64,000 nt of DNA from DASYKT01 sp963718105 (GTDB lineage Bacteria > Acidobacteriota > Blastocatellia > Pyrinomonadales > Pyrinomonadaceae). The notes under the pieces were generated by a model. The model ran no database searches, was not told the DNA's origin, and worked only from the letters and a program-made list of their open reading frames with translations. A program made the position numbers and the translations under genes. The stretch lies in contig OY970352.1 in the NCBI GenBank assembly GCA_963718105.1, positions 4,216,001-4,280,000 of the forward strand, in the 5' to 3' direction. Of the stretch, positions 34,260-42,709 are shown one piece after another (the first letter of the stretch is position 1; every line of letters starts with the position of its first letter).

Positions 34260-36716
34260 CTATTCCAATTTGAACGATCGCGGTACGAATTCCACCGACA
34301 TCAGCAGTCCGTTTTCTTTAGCTTTGGGATCGCTGTCGGGAGTGTACGTGATCACGGCCGGGATTTGAGGCACGTTGGTGTTACAGCCCATTTGAAGGCC
34401 TCCTGCTTCCGCGCTAAAAACGGATATTTTTATGTCGGCAGTGTTTAGAGCTCGAAATTTTAAGAGCTGTGAACCGGCCATGATGTGAAAGACGATCTTG
34501 TTTTTCAGGCATTCGATCTTTGCCACGGTCCCCAATACTTGTTTCTCACCCGTTTGAGGTTTGCGCATGGCATTCCGGATCTGCTGCATCATCGCTTCGC
34601 GGCGTTGTTGTTCAAAATCAGCTTGCCCGTCTTTAGGCTCGGACATCTGCTTATCGGCCGGCGTGCTGGCTTGCTCTGAGATCGCTTCGGGCGATTCGTA
34701 TACTTCGCCGTCGGCATAAGATTTTTCCACTTTGTCGATCTCGTTAGCGCTCATCAGCTTGAATGTCCCGGGAACAAAAGCTATTGATGACAAGGTAGCC
34801 CCCGACTTAGAGTCTTTGGCGGGCCGGTAGGTTATCGCGGTAAGAATATTCTCTGCTTTTACCGCGCATCCAAATGCCAGCTCATTAGCTTCGGGCGTTA
34901 AGGCCAGTAATTTAAGCCCGGCAAAATCTTTACCCGCCAAGGTCAGGATCTCGCTTTCAGTTTTGAAGGTATACACGATCTCGCCTTTGGCACATGCGAC
35001 TTTTTGAAAATAACCGACCGATTGTTTTTCACCTTCCGCCGGCTTTTCGATCAGTTTATTCATTGTGACATTGGCGTGCTGTTTCTGTAGCCGGTCGATC
35101 TCTTCCTGGGTCAGCGGTTTACTGCTTCTCACCAGCACGGGACGTCCGCTGCCAGCGGCCTGATTGCGTTTTTCGATGTCATTATCATAGGCCTTGGCCT
35201 GTTCCATTTGTTGGACCATCGAGAGAACGCTTTGCGCTCTTTGCCGCTTCGCATCGTCCCCCGCCGTATCCAGAATTTTTTGCGCGATCATTGAGGCGTC
35301 TTTAAATTTTGCCTGCCGCGCGTAGATCTGGGCAATGGTCAAAAGATAATCCTGATCGCCGGGTTTAAGCGCCAGCCCCTTTTTCAGATAAGTGAGCGCT
35401 TCATCCAGGTTCTCATCGTTGACCACATTGATAAATCCCAGCAGCCGGTAGCTCTCTGCAAACTCAGGGTTTATCTCGATGGATTTTTTCAATGCCGCCC
35501 GCATCTTTTCCGCCTTTTCGGCCGGAAAACTTGAGACATAATTAAATTCGTCCATGTTTTCCCGGCTCAATACATAAGCGTAGTTGTAATACGCGTAATG
35601 ATTGCGCTGGCCGCTGGCGACCGCCTTTTCCAGGTAGCTTTTAGCCTCGGGAAATTTATGCTGCCGCATTTTGACCAAACCCATCGAGGTATTGGCCAGG
35701 CTGGAATTCTCGTCAAGGCTGAGCGCTGTTTGCAGTTGTTTCTCGGCATCGGCAAATTCATGTGTGTGATAAAGCAGATCGCCGAGGTAGGCGTTTGCTT
35801 CCGCGTCTGAGAGCGCGGCCGTGGTAATGTCCGCATCAAAGACAAGCTTTTCTTTCAGCGTTATCATCGTCCCCACAAAAGTTCGCTGCCCTACATACTT
35901 TTGCAGTTCTTTTTCCATGGTCGGATAATCATAGCCAAACGCCTGTTTCAGAGCGGTTTCCGGTTCGACCCGTCTCATTACCAGCGCCAGGAACTTACCC
36001 ATGTTTTCCCTATTGGCCCCGTGATTGGCCTGGATCAGATAATGGATCAATGCCCAGGCCTGCGCATAAAAAATACTGCGGGAGTGGTTTCCGTTTTGAT
36101 GAAGAGAATAATTGTCGATCCCGAAAAATTGCCGCAGCGGGATCATTTTGTTGCTTTGCAGCAGCGCTAAATGATTGTCCTGAAGATTCCCGAGCAGCAC
36201 TTTCTGATCTTCCTTGATCTGAAACGTCTGGTAATACTCGGCCAGCCCCTCGTTAAACCACGGCGGAACATCCGATTTGCCGAAATTGGTATCAACCATG
36301 TAATGGACGTATTCGTGAAAGATGATGCCGTAGGTGTCTTCTTTTTCTCCCTCGGTCGATATGGCGATGTAATTCACATCCTCACCTGACTGAAAATAAC
36401 CGGCCAGCCACTCGTCAGCTTTGCCATCGGCGCGTTTTGGTTTGAAAGGCTTGAACGAAGAACTGTTTTTAAAGACCACGACGTTCGTCTGGATAGCGTT
36501 AGTAAATTTCAGCCCCGCGAATAAAAGGCGAAATGTTTCACGAAACTGCTCCAGTTTGGTAGCCACCGCGCGGATATCTTTTTCCGAAGCGTTACCGATG
36601 AGATTAAAATTTTTCGAGCGCACATTGATCCATGTATCTTTCGCCAGGGTTGAAACCGGCAGCAGCAAGAGCACTACGTAAAAGACAGCGGCAGCGGCAA
36701 GAAGACGTGTTTTCAT
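34260..36716 (-). CDS. Secreted gluzincin-like peptidase with TPR repeats
   Basis: 818 residues with signal peptide MKTRLLAAAAVFYVVLLLLP..LA. The region 27-280 is a peptidase MA-like domain with HEYVH at 134-138 and NEGLAEYY at 155-162, giving the two His and the downstream Glu of a gluzincin zinc site. TPR-like repeats span about 300-490 (EANAYLGDLLYHTHEFADAE, NTSMGLVKMRQHKFPEAKSY, ESYRLLGFINVVNDENLDEA). The C-terminal third is two copies of a beta domain (KVACAKGEIVYTFKTESEIL; KIECLKNKIVFHIMAGSQLL). Probably periplasmic; substrate unknown. Confidence 0.88.
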   Translation of the reverse strand: MKTRLLAAAAVFYVVLLLLPVSTLAKDTWINVRSKNFNLIGNASEKDIRAVATKLEQFRETFRLLFAGLKFTNAIQTNVVVFKNSSSFKPFKPKRADGKADEWLAGYFQSGEDVNYIAISTEGEKEDTYGIIFHEYVHYMVDTNFGKSDVPPWFNEGLAEYYQTFQIKEDQKVLLGNLQDNHLALLQSNKMIPLRQFFGIDNYSLHQNGNHSRSIFYAQAWALIHYLIQANHGANRENMGKFLALVMRRVEPETALKQAFGYDYPTMEKELQKYVGQRTFVGTMITLKEKLVFDADITTAALSDAEANAYLGDLLYHTHEFADAEKQLQTALSLDENSSLANTSMGLVKMRQHKFPEAKSYLEKAVASGQRNHYAYYNYAYVLSRENMDEFNYVSSFPAEKAEKMRAALKKSIEINPEFAESYRLLGFINVVNDENLDEALTYLKKGLALKPGDQDYLLTIAQIYARQAKFKDASMIAQKILDTAGDDAKRQRAQSVLSMVQQMEQAKAYDNDIEKRNQAAGSGRPVLVRSSKPLTQEEIDRLQKQHANVTMNKLIEKPAEGEKQSVGYFQKVACAKGEIVYTFKTESEILTLAGKDFAGLKLLALTPEANELAFGCAVKAENILTAITYRPAKDSKSGATLSSIAFVPGTFKLMSANEIDKVEKSYADGEVYESPEAISEQASTPADKQMSEPKDGQADFEQQRREAMMQQIRNAMRKPQTGEKQVLGTVAKIECLKNKIVFHIMAGSQLLKFRALNTADIKISVFSAEAGGLQMGCNTNVPQIPAVITYTPDSDPKAKENGLLMSVEFVPRSFKLE

Positions 36717-36781
36717 TTAATTGGTACCTCTTAGGAAGATTTCGAGTGGAGTGTAGATTAAAAGCGGGTTTCAGGTCAAGA

Positions 36782-37639
36782 TTATTTCTGTATCCCGATC
36801 ACAGACATCAGCCGGCCGGTTTTACCGGCAGTTTTATTTTCCACCCGGTAAGAAAAGAAAAGATCTGTCCGCATCATTGTGCAGAGCGGGGCGAGATAGA
36901 TGTTTTCCGGCAGGACACCGGCGTCGGCCAATTGATTTTTATTCGCCAGGTGCAGATCGATCAGGGCATGGCCTTCGCCGGTAGGAGTAAGCAGGCTATT
37001 GGCGTAGGGAAAATTTTTCCGGAACATTTCAATGACTTCGCTTCCCACTTCATAGCAGCACCCTAAAGCCGCCGGGCCGATCGCGGCGATCAGATTATTT
37101 GGCCGTGTTCCAAATTCAGTTGCCATCTTTTCCACCGCTATCGTTACGATGGAGCTTGCCGTACCGCGCCAGCCGGCGTGTACCGCGGCAAAACTTCCGG
37201 TCGCCGGGTCGCCGATCAGTATCGGCACACAATCCGCGGTTTTTACCGCGGCCAACACTCCCGGCATCTGCGAAATTATCCCGTCGCATTTTTCCTTATC
37301 GTTCTTAACGTCATCGTCGCCGGCGTCACTTGCGAGGGTGCGCACGTCCGCGCTGTGTACCTGCCAGCACGAAGCCAATTGCCATGAACCCTCAAAAATG
37401 TGCAAAAACCGCCGGCGATTTTCATAGATATTTTCCGCCGAATCGTCGTCAAAACCCGCCAAACTAAGGGCTTTTTCCGGAAAAGGGCTGACACCGCCCA
37501 GCCGGGTTGAAAAGCCGTTGGTAAAGCCTCTGGCTTCGAGCGCGCGGCATATCAGCACTTTCACGCCGTCTTTCTCTCGCCAATAGAAGCCTTTTTCGGC
37601 TAAACTTTCATCTGTGATAATTTCCATCGGAACCGACAT
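36782..37639 (-). CDS. pgeF: Multicopper-type laccase-domain protein (YfiH/PgeF, purine nucleoside phosphorylase-like)
   Basis: 285 residues. The conserved metal residues are His in CWQVHSADV, Cys in VKTADCVPILIG and His in FAAVHAGWRGT. FSTRLGGVSPFPEKALSLAG and AAIGPAALGCCYEVGSEV are also family hallmarks. YfiH proteins have purine nucleoside phosphorylase/adenosine deaminase activity, and some correct peptidoglycan composition. Starts: ATG 37639, ATG 37627 or GTG at residue 26. With either ATG, the 5' end overlaps the 5' end of acpS on the opposite strand. Confidence 0.93.
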   Translation of the reverse strand: MSVPMEIITDESLAEKGFYWREKDGVKVLICRALEARGFTNGFSTRLGGVSPFPEKALSLAGFDDDSAENIYENRRRFLHIFEGSWQLASCWQVHSADVRTLASDAGDDDVKNDKEKCDGIISQMPGVLAAVKTADCVPILIGDPATGSFAAVHAGWRGTASSIVTIAVEKMATEFGTRPNNLIAAIGPAALGCCYEVGSEVIEMFRKNFPYANSLLTPTGEGHALIDLHLANKNQLADAGVLPENIYLAPLCTMMRTDLFFSYRVENKTAGKTGRLMSVIGIQK

Positions 37640-37994
37640 AGTAGAAGTTCACCGCATCAGGGAAACGATAGAACGAACGCCGCGCTTTGTCGAGCGTGTC
37701 TTTACCGAAAAGGAGCGCGCCTATTGCGACAGCAAGGGGGCCGCCGCCGCCCAGCATTACGCTGCGCGTTTTTCCGCCAAGGAAGCCGCGCTAAAAGCTC
37801 TGGGAACCGGCTGGGCGGGAAAGATCGGCTGGCAGGATATCGAAGTCTACTCTGATGACAAGGGCGCGCCCTATCTGAAAATAGAAGGCGGCGCGCGGGA
37901 AGTGATGGAATCTTTAGGCGCAACGCAAGTTCACGTCTCGCTCTCTCACACCACCGAACACGCCACCGCACAGGTAATTTTAGAGAAAGTTTAA
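37614..37994 (+). CDS. acpS: Holo-[acyl-carrier-protein] synthase
   Basis: Transfers 4'-phosphopantetheine from CoA to ACP. 126 residues from GTG 37614: MIISIGTDIVEVHRIRETIE is the standard AcpS start with the metal-binding Asp, and RFSAKEAALKALGTGW the second motif. HVSLSHTTEHATAQVILE ends it. The conserved N-terminus leaves no freedom for the start, which lies inside the pgeF coding region. The stop codon overlaps the first bases of hairpin repeat copy 2. Confidence 0.95.
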   Translation: MIISIGTDIVEVHRIRETIERTPRFVERVFTEKERAYCDSKGAAAAQHYAARFSAKEAALKALGTGWAGKIGWQDIEVYSDDKGAPYLKIEGGAREVMESLGATQVHVSLSHTTEHATAQVILEKV

Positions 37995-38067
37995 ACGGTT
38001 CAGAGTTCAAGCTTCAGCTTGTCTAGCCGTAAATAAGACAAACTAAAGTTTGAACTCTGAACCGTTT
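37993..38067. repeat. Convergent-gene hairpin repeat, copy 2
   Basis: AAACGGTTCAGAGTTCAAGC at the left and its partner ending TTTGAACTCTGAACCGTTT at the right. Where copies 1 and 3 have TTTAGAG/CTCTAAA, this copy has TTCAGAG/CTCTGAA, a compensatory change. Placed between the 3' ends of acpS (+) and the NTF2-like gene (-); it shares the acpS stop codon. Confidence 0.88.
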
Positions 38068-38082
38068 ATCTGAAGTCGTTAC

Positions 38083-38604
38083 TTAATTCACTCTTTCCGA
38101 AGGAAATACCGGCCGGGTCAGGTCCGGGTTGTCCGGCGAAGTGTGCAGGTGGACCACTTTCCATTCCTTGGCGATCTTTTTGAACACCAGCGTCATTCTG
38201 CCCGAAGCCGTTTCCAGCTTGCTGTTGTTTTCCTGCTGCTGGCTCCATTTGCAGGTGAGATAGGCCGCATCGGCGCCAAGCATCTCCACGCGCACGCCGG
38301 TCACCTCAAGTGACACATTCTTTACTTTGGCATAGCTGGCTTCGCGGTTGGCCCGCATATTTTCCCAGCCGATGGTCGCGGTGCCGTTATTGTTAAAGAA
38401 AAGAATGCGGTCGGATTTTTCGTAGACGCTCATCACCTTGGCGGCGTCCGCCTGCTTGATGCCTTCGACCAGGCGGTCAAAGGCCGCGCGCACGTCCTTG
38501 GCGGGATCGGCCTTGGTAGTGGACGCGGTGGCGCCCTTTTGCGCAAAAGCGCTAAAAGCAAACGTTAAAATTATTAATGAAAGAAAAAAGACTTTTTTAA
38601 ACAT
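38083..38604 (-). CDS. Secreted SnoaL/DUF4440-like protein
   Basis: 173 residues. Signal peptide MFKKVFFLSLIILTFAFSAFA. A single NTF2-like domain follows: DVRAAFDRLVEGIKQADAAK, VMSVYEKSDRILFFNNNGTA, IGWENMRANREASYAKVKNV, RMTLVFKKIAKEWKVVHLHT. The ending WKVVHLHTS is typical of DUF4440/SnoaL_3 members with unknown substrate. Located in the periplasm by prediction. Confidence 0.88.
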   Translation of the reverse strand: MFKKVFFLSLIILTFAFSAFAQKGATASTTKADPAKDVRAAFDRLVEGIKQADAAKVMSVYEKSDRILFFNNNGTATIGWENMRANREASYAKVKNVSLEVTGVRVEMLGADAAYLTCKWSQQQENNSKLETASGRMTLVFKKIAKEWKVVHLHTSPDNPDLTRPVFPSERVN

Positions 38605-38800
38605 ATGAACCTCGCTAAATTCTTATCGGTCTTCTGATGCAAAAGAACCCGGAGAATTATGCCATAAAGAAGCGCCGAATCGGAGCGCCGAATTTATTCG
38701 GCATAATATCTAACGCACAATAAATTGTGCGCTCCACGGCAAACTTGACAAAAAAGTAAAGATTCAGGCATACTAAACGATGGAGTTTTAACGATTTACG

Positions 38801-39376
38801 ATGCCAAAGATCGCAGACATACAGGAAACACCGAATCCGAACGCGGTGAAATTCATTTTACGAGAGCCCGTCAGCCACGGTACTTCGCATTCATTTAAAA
38901 AGGTTGAAGACGCGGAAGAGAGCGTCCTGGCCAAGTCTTTATTCGATGTCGGTAACGTCGTGTCCGTATTTTATATGGACAAGATGATCACGGTCGAAAA
39001 ATCAGATGAGGCCGACTGGGATGAGCTTTTACCTGAGCTGGCAGTGCCCATTCGCGCCGCGGACAGTGTCCAGGCCAAGGAGCCCGCTGTCGCCGCTGCT
39101 GCCGGGGGCAACGGAATTGGGGGGGCCATCGGCGCCGCTATTAGCGACGATCCGAAATTGGTACAGATCAATGAAATACTCGACGAGCGCATTCGCCCGT
39201 ATTTAGCGAGCGATGGCGGCTGGCTGGAAACCCTCAGCCTGGAAAATAATGTTTTGAAGATCCGCTACCAGGGCGCGTGCGGAAGCTGCCCGAGCTCGCT
39301 GACCGGAACTTTAATGGCGATCGAGAATATGATCAAGGAAGAGGTCGACCCGGAAATTGAAGTGATAGCGGAATAA
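38801..39376 (+). CDS. Nfu/NifU-type Fe-S cluster carrier protein
   Basis: 191 residues. Residues 1-88 match the Nfu N-terminal domain (IQETPNPNAVKFILREPV, VGNVVSVFYMDKMITVEKSD). An Ala/Gly linker (about 96-115) leads to the C-terminal NifU domain (INEILDERIRPYLASDGGWL) with the cluster-binding CxxC in GACGSCPSSLTGTLMAIENM. Carries and delivers [4Fe-4S] clusters. A terminator follows. Confidence 0.93.
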   Translation: MPKIADIQETPNPNAVKFILREPVSHGTSHSFKKVEDAEESVLAKSLFDVGNVVSVFYMDKMITVEKSDEADWDELLPELAVPIRAADSVQAKEPAVAAAAGGNGIGGAIGAAISDDPKLVQINEILDERIRPYLASDGGWLETLSLENNVLKIRYQGACGSCPSSLTGTLMAIENMIKEEVDPEIEVIAE

Positions 39377-39397
39377 ACGATGTTAGATGGTTTTTTG

Positions 39398-39427
39398 AAA
39401 AGGAGCTTTGGACAAAAGCTCCTTTTT
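39398..39427 (+). terminator. Intrinsic terminator of the nfu gene
   Basis: AAAAGGAGCTTT, a short GGACA loop, AAAGCTCCTTTT, then TA. The 12-bp perfect stem has its own A- and T-rich flanks, so it may work in both directions. Confidence 0.85.
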
Positions 39428-39450
39428 AGTATTTATGGCGTTTAATAGTT

Positions 39451-39965
39451 ATGAATTTATTCATAAAAGTTAAAGAAACCGGAATACTCAGAAAAGTTTC
39501 TATCGTGATGGCACACCTTGTTTGCTACATCAATGTTGTTCTGATCGGAACTTACATCGGATTCGTAGAAGGATATGTTACCAAGGTGCGCGAACTTGAA
39601 CCGAATGCTATGATCTGCGACCCGTTCAGTAGTGTTTATGACATTTTAGGCGTTTATCATATAGGTTTGCTGCTTCCTTTGATCATCGTGGTCATCGCCT
39701 CGTCAATTAAGGAAAGGCTGCTGACACATGTCCTGCAAATTTTATACTGGCCGGCGCGCTTTGGGTCTACTACGGGGGTTTGTATTCTTTTAAGATGTAC
39801 TACCTTAATAACATCGGTTCCGGATTTCCGCCATGGTATTCAAATTTTGCGAGGAAAACATTGATCTTCGATTATTTTAGCCTCGGGCTTTTATCGCTTT
39901 TGCTTATTTATCAGATATTCGCGCTCGTTCGTATGCGTCAGGTCGGGCGGAACAACCAAAATTAA
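39451..39965 (+). pseudogene. Frameshifted multi-pass membrane protein gene
   Basis: The first frame from ATG 39451 encodes helices (VSIVMAHLVCYINVVLIGTY, IGLLLPLIIVVIASSI) but after about residue 97 becomes non-membrane text (PARFGSTTGVCILLRC). From about 39738 the other frame reads NFILAGALWVYYGGLYSFKM, a natural helix, then FDYFSLGLLSLLLIYQIFAL and a basic end RMRQVGRNNQN. Joining them near the CAAATTTTATA run (about 39736-39746) gives a protein of about 170 residues with four helices. Either a true one-base mutation or a sequencing error. Family not recognised. Confidence 0.7.
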
Positions 39966-40110
39966 TTTAGCGGCATCGAAACCCCGCTTGTAGACAACGA
40001 AGACCAATGAAAAAGGGAAAATCAAGGATCATCAAAATTCACCGATTTTACGAAAGTCCCATTTTAAACTTGCATATTTTTTACGTTCTGAACTAAGAAT
40101 TAGAAAAGCG

Positions 40111-42642
40111 ATGTCAAAGAATTTAGTAATAGTAGAATCGCCGGCTAAGGCGAAAACGATAAATAAGTATCTCGGGAGCGACTATCACGTGATGGCTTCG
40201 ATCGGGCATATTAAGGATTTGCCGACGAAAGATCTGGGTGTGGATATCCAAAACCAGTTTGAGCCGACCTATGAAGTAATACCGGATACGCGCAAGCGCA
40301 ATAATAAAAAAATAGTCTCGGACCTTAAGAAAGCGGCCAAGACCGCTGAGAATATTTTCCTTGCCGCTGACCCCGACCGCGAAGGCGAAGCCATCTGCCA
40401 GCACCTGGCGGAAGAAATAGTTCCGAAAACAAAAAAATCGGAAAAAGAAAGAGGCGTCTACCGCGTGATGTTCAATGAAATTACCAAGAACGCGGTCAAA
40501 GAAGCTTTTAATCATCCGAAAGCCATCGACGCCAACCTGGTAGATGCGCAGCAGGCCCGCCGTATTCTTGACCGCCTGGTAGGTTATCAAGTGTCGCCGC
40601 TGCTCTGGAAAAATATCGGCGGAAAACTTTCGGCCGGCCGTGTACAGACTGTGGCCGTCCGCCTTGTCGTCGACCGCGAGCGCGAGATCGAAGCCTTTAT
40701 CCAGAACGAATACTGGACGATCGGCGCCAACGTCTCAGCCAAGCTGCCGCCCAAATTCGATACGCGTCTTTATAAGATAGAAAACAAAACCATCAAGACC
40801 TCGGGCTTTGACGAAGAGAAAAAATCCGAAACGCACATCAAGGACGAAGCGACGGCGACGTCGATAGTCGACGAAGCAAAACAGCAGACTTTCACCGTCG
40901 ATTCCGTCACGACCAAAGAACGCAAACGCAATCCGGTACCGCCTTTCATTACGTCAAAGCTTCAGCAGGAAGCTTCGCGCAAGCTGGGTTTTCCGGTCAA
41001 GAAAACAATGATGGTGGCGCAGAAGCTGTATGAGGGCATCGAGATCGGCAGCGAAGGCGCGGTCGGCCTGATCACCTACATGCGTACCGATTCGGTGCGT
41101 GTGTCTGATGCCGCGCTCGGCGAGGTAAGAGATTATATTACAGGCAGTTACGGGGCAAATTATATGCCCGAAAAACCCATCTTTTACAAAGGTAAAAAAG
41201 ATGCGCAGGACGCGCACGAAGCGATCCGCCCGACCGATACCGCGCGCACGCCCGACGATCTGGCGAAATATTTAAGCGCCGATGAACTGAAACTTTACCG
41301 CCTGATCTGGCAGCGTTTTGTCGCCTCACAGATGATGCCGGCCATCTTTGACCAGACGACGATCGATATTAATGCGGGCAGATTCACTTTCCGCGCGACC
41401 GGCTCGGTACAGAAATTTGACGGGTTCCTCAAGGTCTATCAGGAAGGCCGCGACGATAAAAAGCAGGATGGCGAAGATGAAGAGGACGACGAAGATAAAA
41501 ATCTGCCGCTCGTCGAAAAAGGCGAAGTTCTTACGCTAAACGGCGTCACGCCCGAACAGCATTTTACCGAACCGCCGCCGCGCTATACGGAAGCGACGCT
41601 GGTCAAGGCGCTCGAAGAACGCGGCATCGGCCGCCCGTCCACCTACGCCGCGATCCTGACCAATATCCAGGACCGCGAGTATATCGAAAGGGTCGAAGGG
41701 CGCTTTCACCCGACCGCGCTCGGCACCACCGTCAACGATGTGCTGGTGACGAACTTTGCCGACATCTTTAATTCCGATTACACGGCGCAGATGGAAAACC
41801 AGCTCGACGAGATCGAAGAAGGGCATCTCGGCTGGCGCAAGGCGCTCGAGAATTTTTACGCGAAGTTTTCCGTCGATCTGAAGGCCGCCGAAGAGAACAT
41901 CAAGAAGCAAAAGAAACAAGAGATCCCTACCGACGAGATCTGCGAAAAATGCGGCAGCGGTATGGTCATCAAATTCGGACGCTTCGGCCAGTTCCTGGCG
42001 TGCTCGAATTACCCCGAATGTAAAAATACCCGCGAGGTGGCAAAGAAAAGCGCCGCTAACGGCGACGGTAAAGAAGGCGAGGCCGCCGCGCAGGAAGAGA
42101 TCATTTGCGAGCTCTGCGGAAAAACGATGGCGCTGCGCAAGGGACGCTTCGGATCGTTTTACGGCTGCACCGGTTACCCGGAATGCAAGAACGTGCGCAA
42201 GATACCCAAGGGCCAGGAAGCGCCGCTGCCGGAGCCGATCCCGCTCGATGAAAAATGCCCGGTCGATGGCGCAAATCTCGTCCGGCGTTTCGGACGCTTT
42301 GGCGAATTTATTTCCTGCGCCAATTATCCGAAGTGCGATTACGTCAAGCGCGAAACCGTCGGCGTAAAATGCCCGAAGGACGGCGGCGAGATCGTCGTGA
42401 AAAAATCCAAGCGCGGCAAGGTCTTTTACGGCTGTGCCAACTATCCGAAGTGCGACGCCGTCTACTGGGACAAACCCGTCGCCACTCCGTGCCCGCAATG
42501 TAAAGCGCCTTTCTTGCTGCAAAAGACCACCAAAAAAGACGGCACCTTCCGCTACTGCGCCAATGAAGACTGCGACTACAAAGCACCGGTCGATACCGCA
42601 GTAACAGAATCTACTTCATCAGAACAATCCGCAACGAAATAA
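40111..42642 (+). CDS. topA: DNA topoisomerase I with five C-terminal zinc ribbons
   Basis: 843 residues. TOPRIM domain at the start (MSKNLVIVESPAKAKTINKY; DPDREGEA metal site at 87-94), catalytic Tyr323 in ITYMRTDSVRVS, and ERGIGRPSTYAAILTNIQDR. An acidic insertion (DDKKQDGEDEEDDEDKNLP) occurs near 450-470. From about 611, five Cys4 ribbons follow (CEKCGSGMVIKFGRFGQFLA, CELCG.., CPVDG.., CPKDG.., CPQCK..). Relaxes negative supercoils during transcription and replication. Its stop is 68 nt before the SIR2-TPR gene. Confidence 0.98.
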   Translation: MSKNLVIVESPAKAKTINKYLGSDYHVMASIGHIKDLPTKDLGVDIQNQFEPTYEVIPDTRKRNNKKIVSDLKKAAKTAENIFLAADPDREGEAICQHLAEEIVPKTKKSEKERGVYRVMFNEITKNAVKEAFNHPKAIDANLVDAQQARRILDRLVGYQVSPLLWKNIGGKLSAGRVQTVAVRLVVDREREIEAFIQNEYWTIGANVSAKLPPKFDTRLYKIENKTIKTSGFDEEKKSETHIKDEATATSIVDEAKQQTFTVDSVTTKERKRNPVPPFITSKLQQEASRKLGFPVKKTMMVAQKLYEGIEIGSEGAVGLITYMRTDSVRVSDAALGEVRDYITGSYGANYMPEKPIFYKGKKDAQDAHEAIRPTDTARTPDDLAKYLSADELKLYRLIWQRFVASQMMPAIFDQTTIDINAGRFTFRATGSVQKFDGFLKVYQEGRDDKKQDGEDEEDDEDKNLPLVEKGEVLTLNGVTPEQHFTEPPPRYTEATLVKALEERGIGRPSTYAAILTNIQDREYIERVEGRFHPTALGTTVNDVLVTNFADIFNSDYTAQMENQLDEIEEGHLGWRKALENFYAKFSVDLKAAEENIKKQKKQEIPTDEICEKCGSGMVIKFGRFGQFLACSNYPECKNTREVAKKSAANGDGKEGEAAAQEEIICELCGKTMALRKGRFGSFYGCTGYPECKNVRKIPKGQEAPLPEPIPLDEKCPVDGANLVRRFGRFGEFISCANYPKCDYVKRETVGVKCPKDGGEIVVKKSKRGKVFYGCANYPKCDAVYWDKPVATPCPQCKAPFLLQKTTKKDGTFRYCANEDCDYKAPVDTAVTESTSSEQSATK

Positions 42643-42677
42643 GCTAATTAGAAAAATTCGTAATTTTCATTTAAGAT

Positions 42678-42709
42678 GCTCCTGTTTTTAATAACAGGAG
42701 CGTCCCCAC
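42678..42709 (+). promoter_or_regulatory. Hairpin enclosing the ribosome-binding site of the SIR2-TPR gene
   Basis: GCTCCTGTT (42678-42686) and AACAGGAGC (42693-42701) form a perfect 9-bp stem with a 6-nt loop. The right arm contains AGGAG (42696-42700), which lies 9 nt before the ATG at 42710 and is the only Shine-Dalgarno in place. In the folded mRNA the ribosome-binding site is therefore fully paired. No T-tract follows, so it is not a normal topA terminator. Confidence 0.75.

Noticed and set aside
41536..42522. 328-codon frame antisense to the topA zinc ribbons
   Set aside because: Repetitive text mirrors the repeated Cys4 ribbons of topA; no start signal and no known fold.
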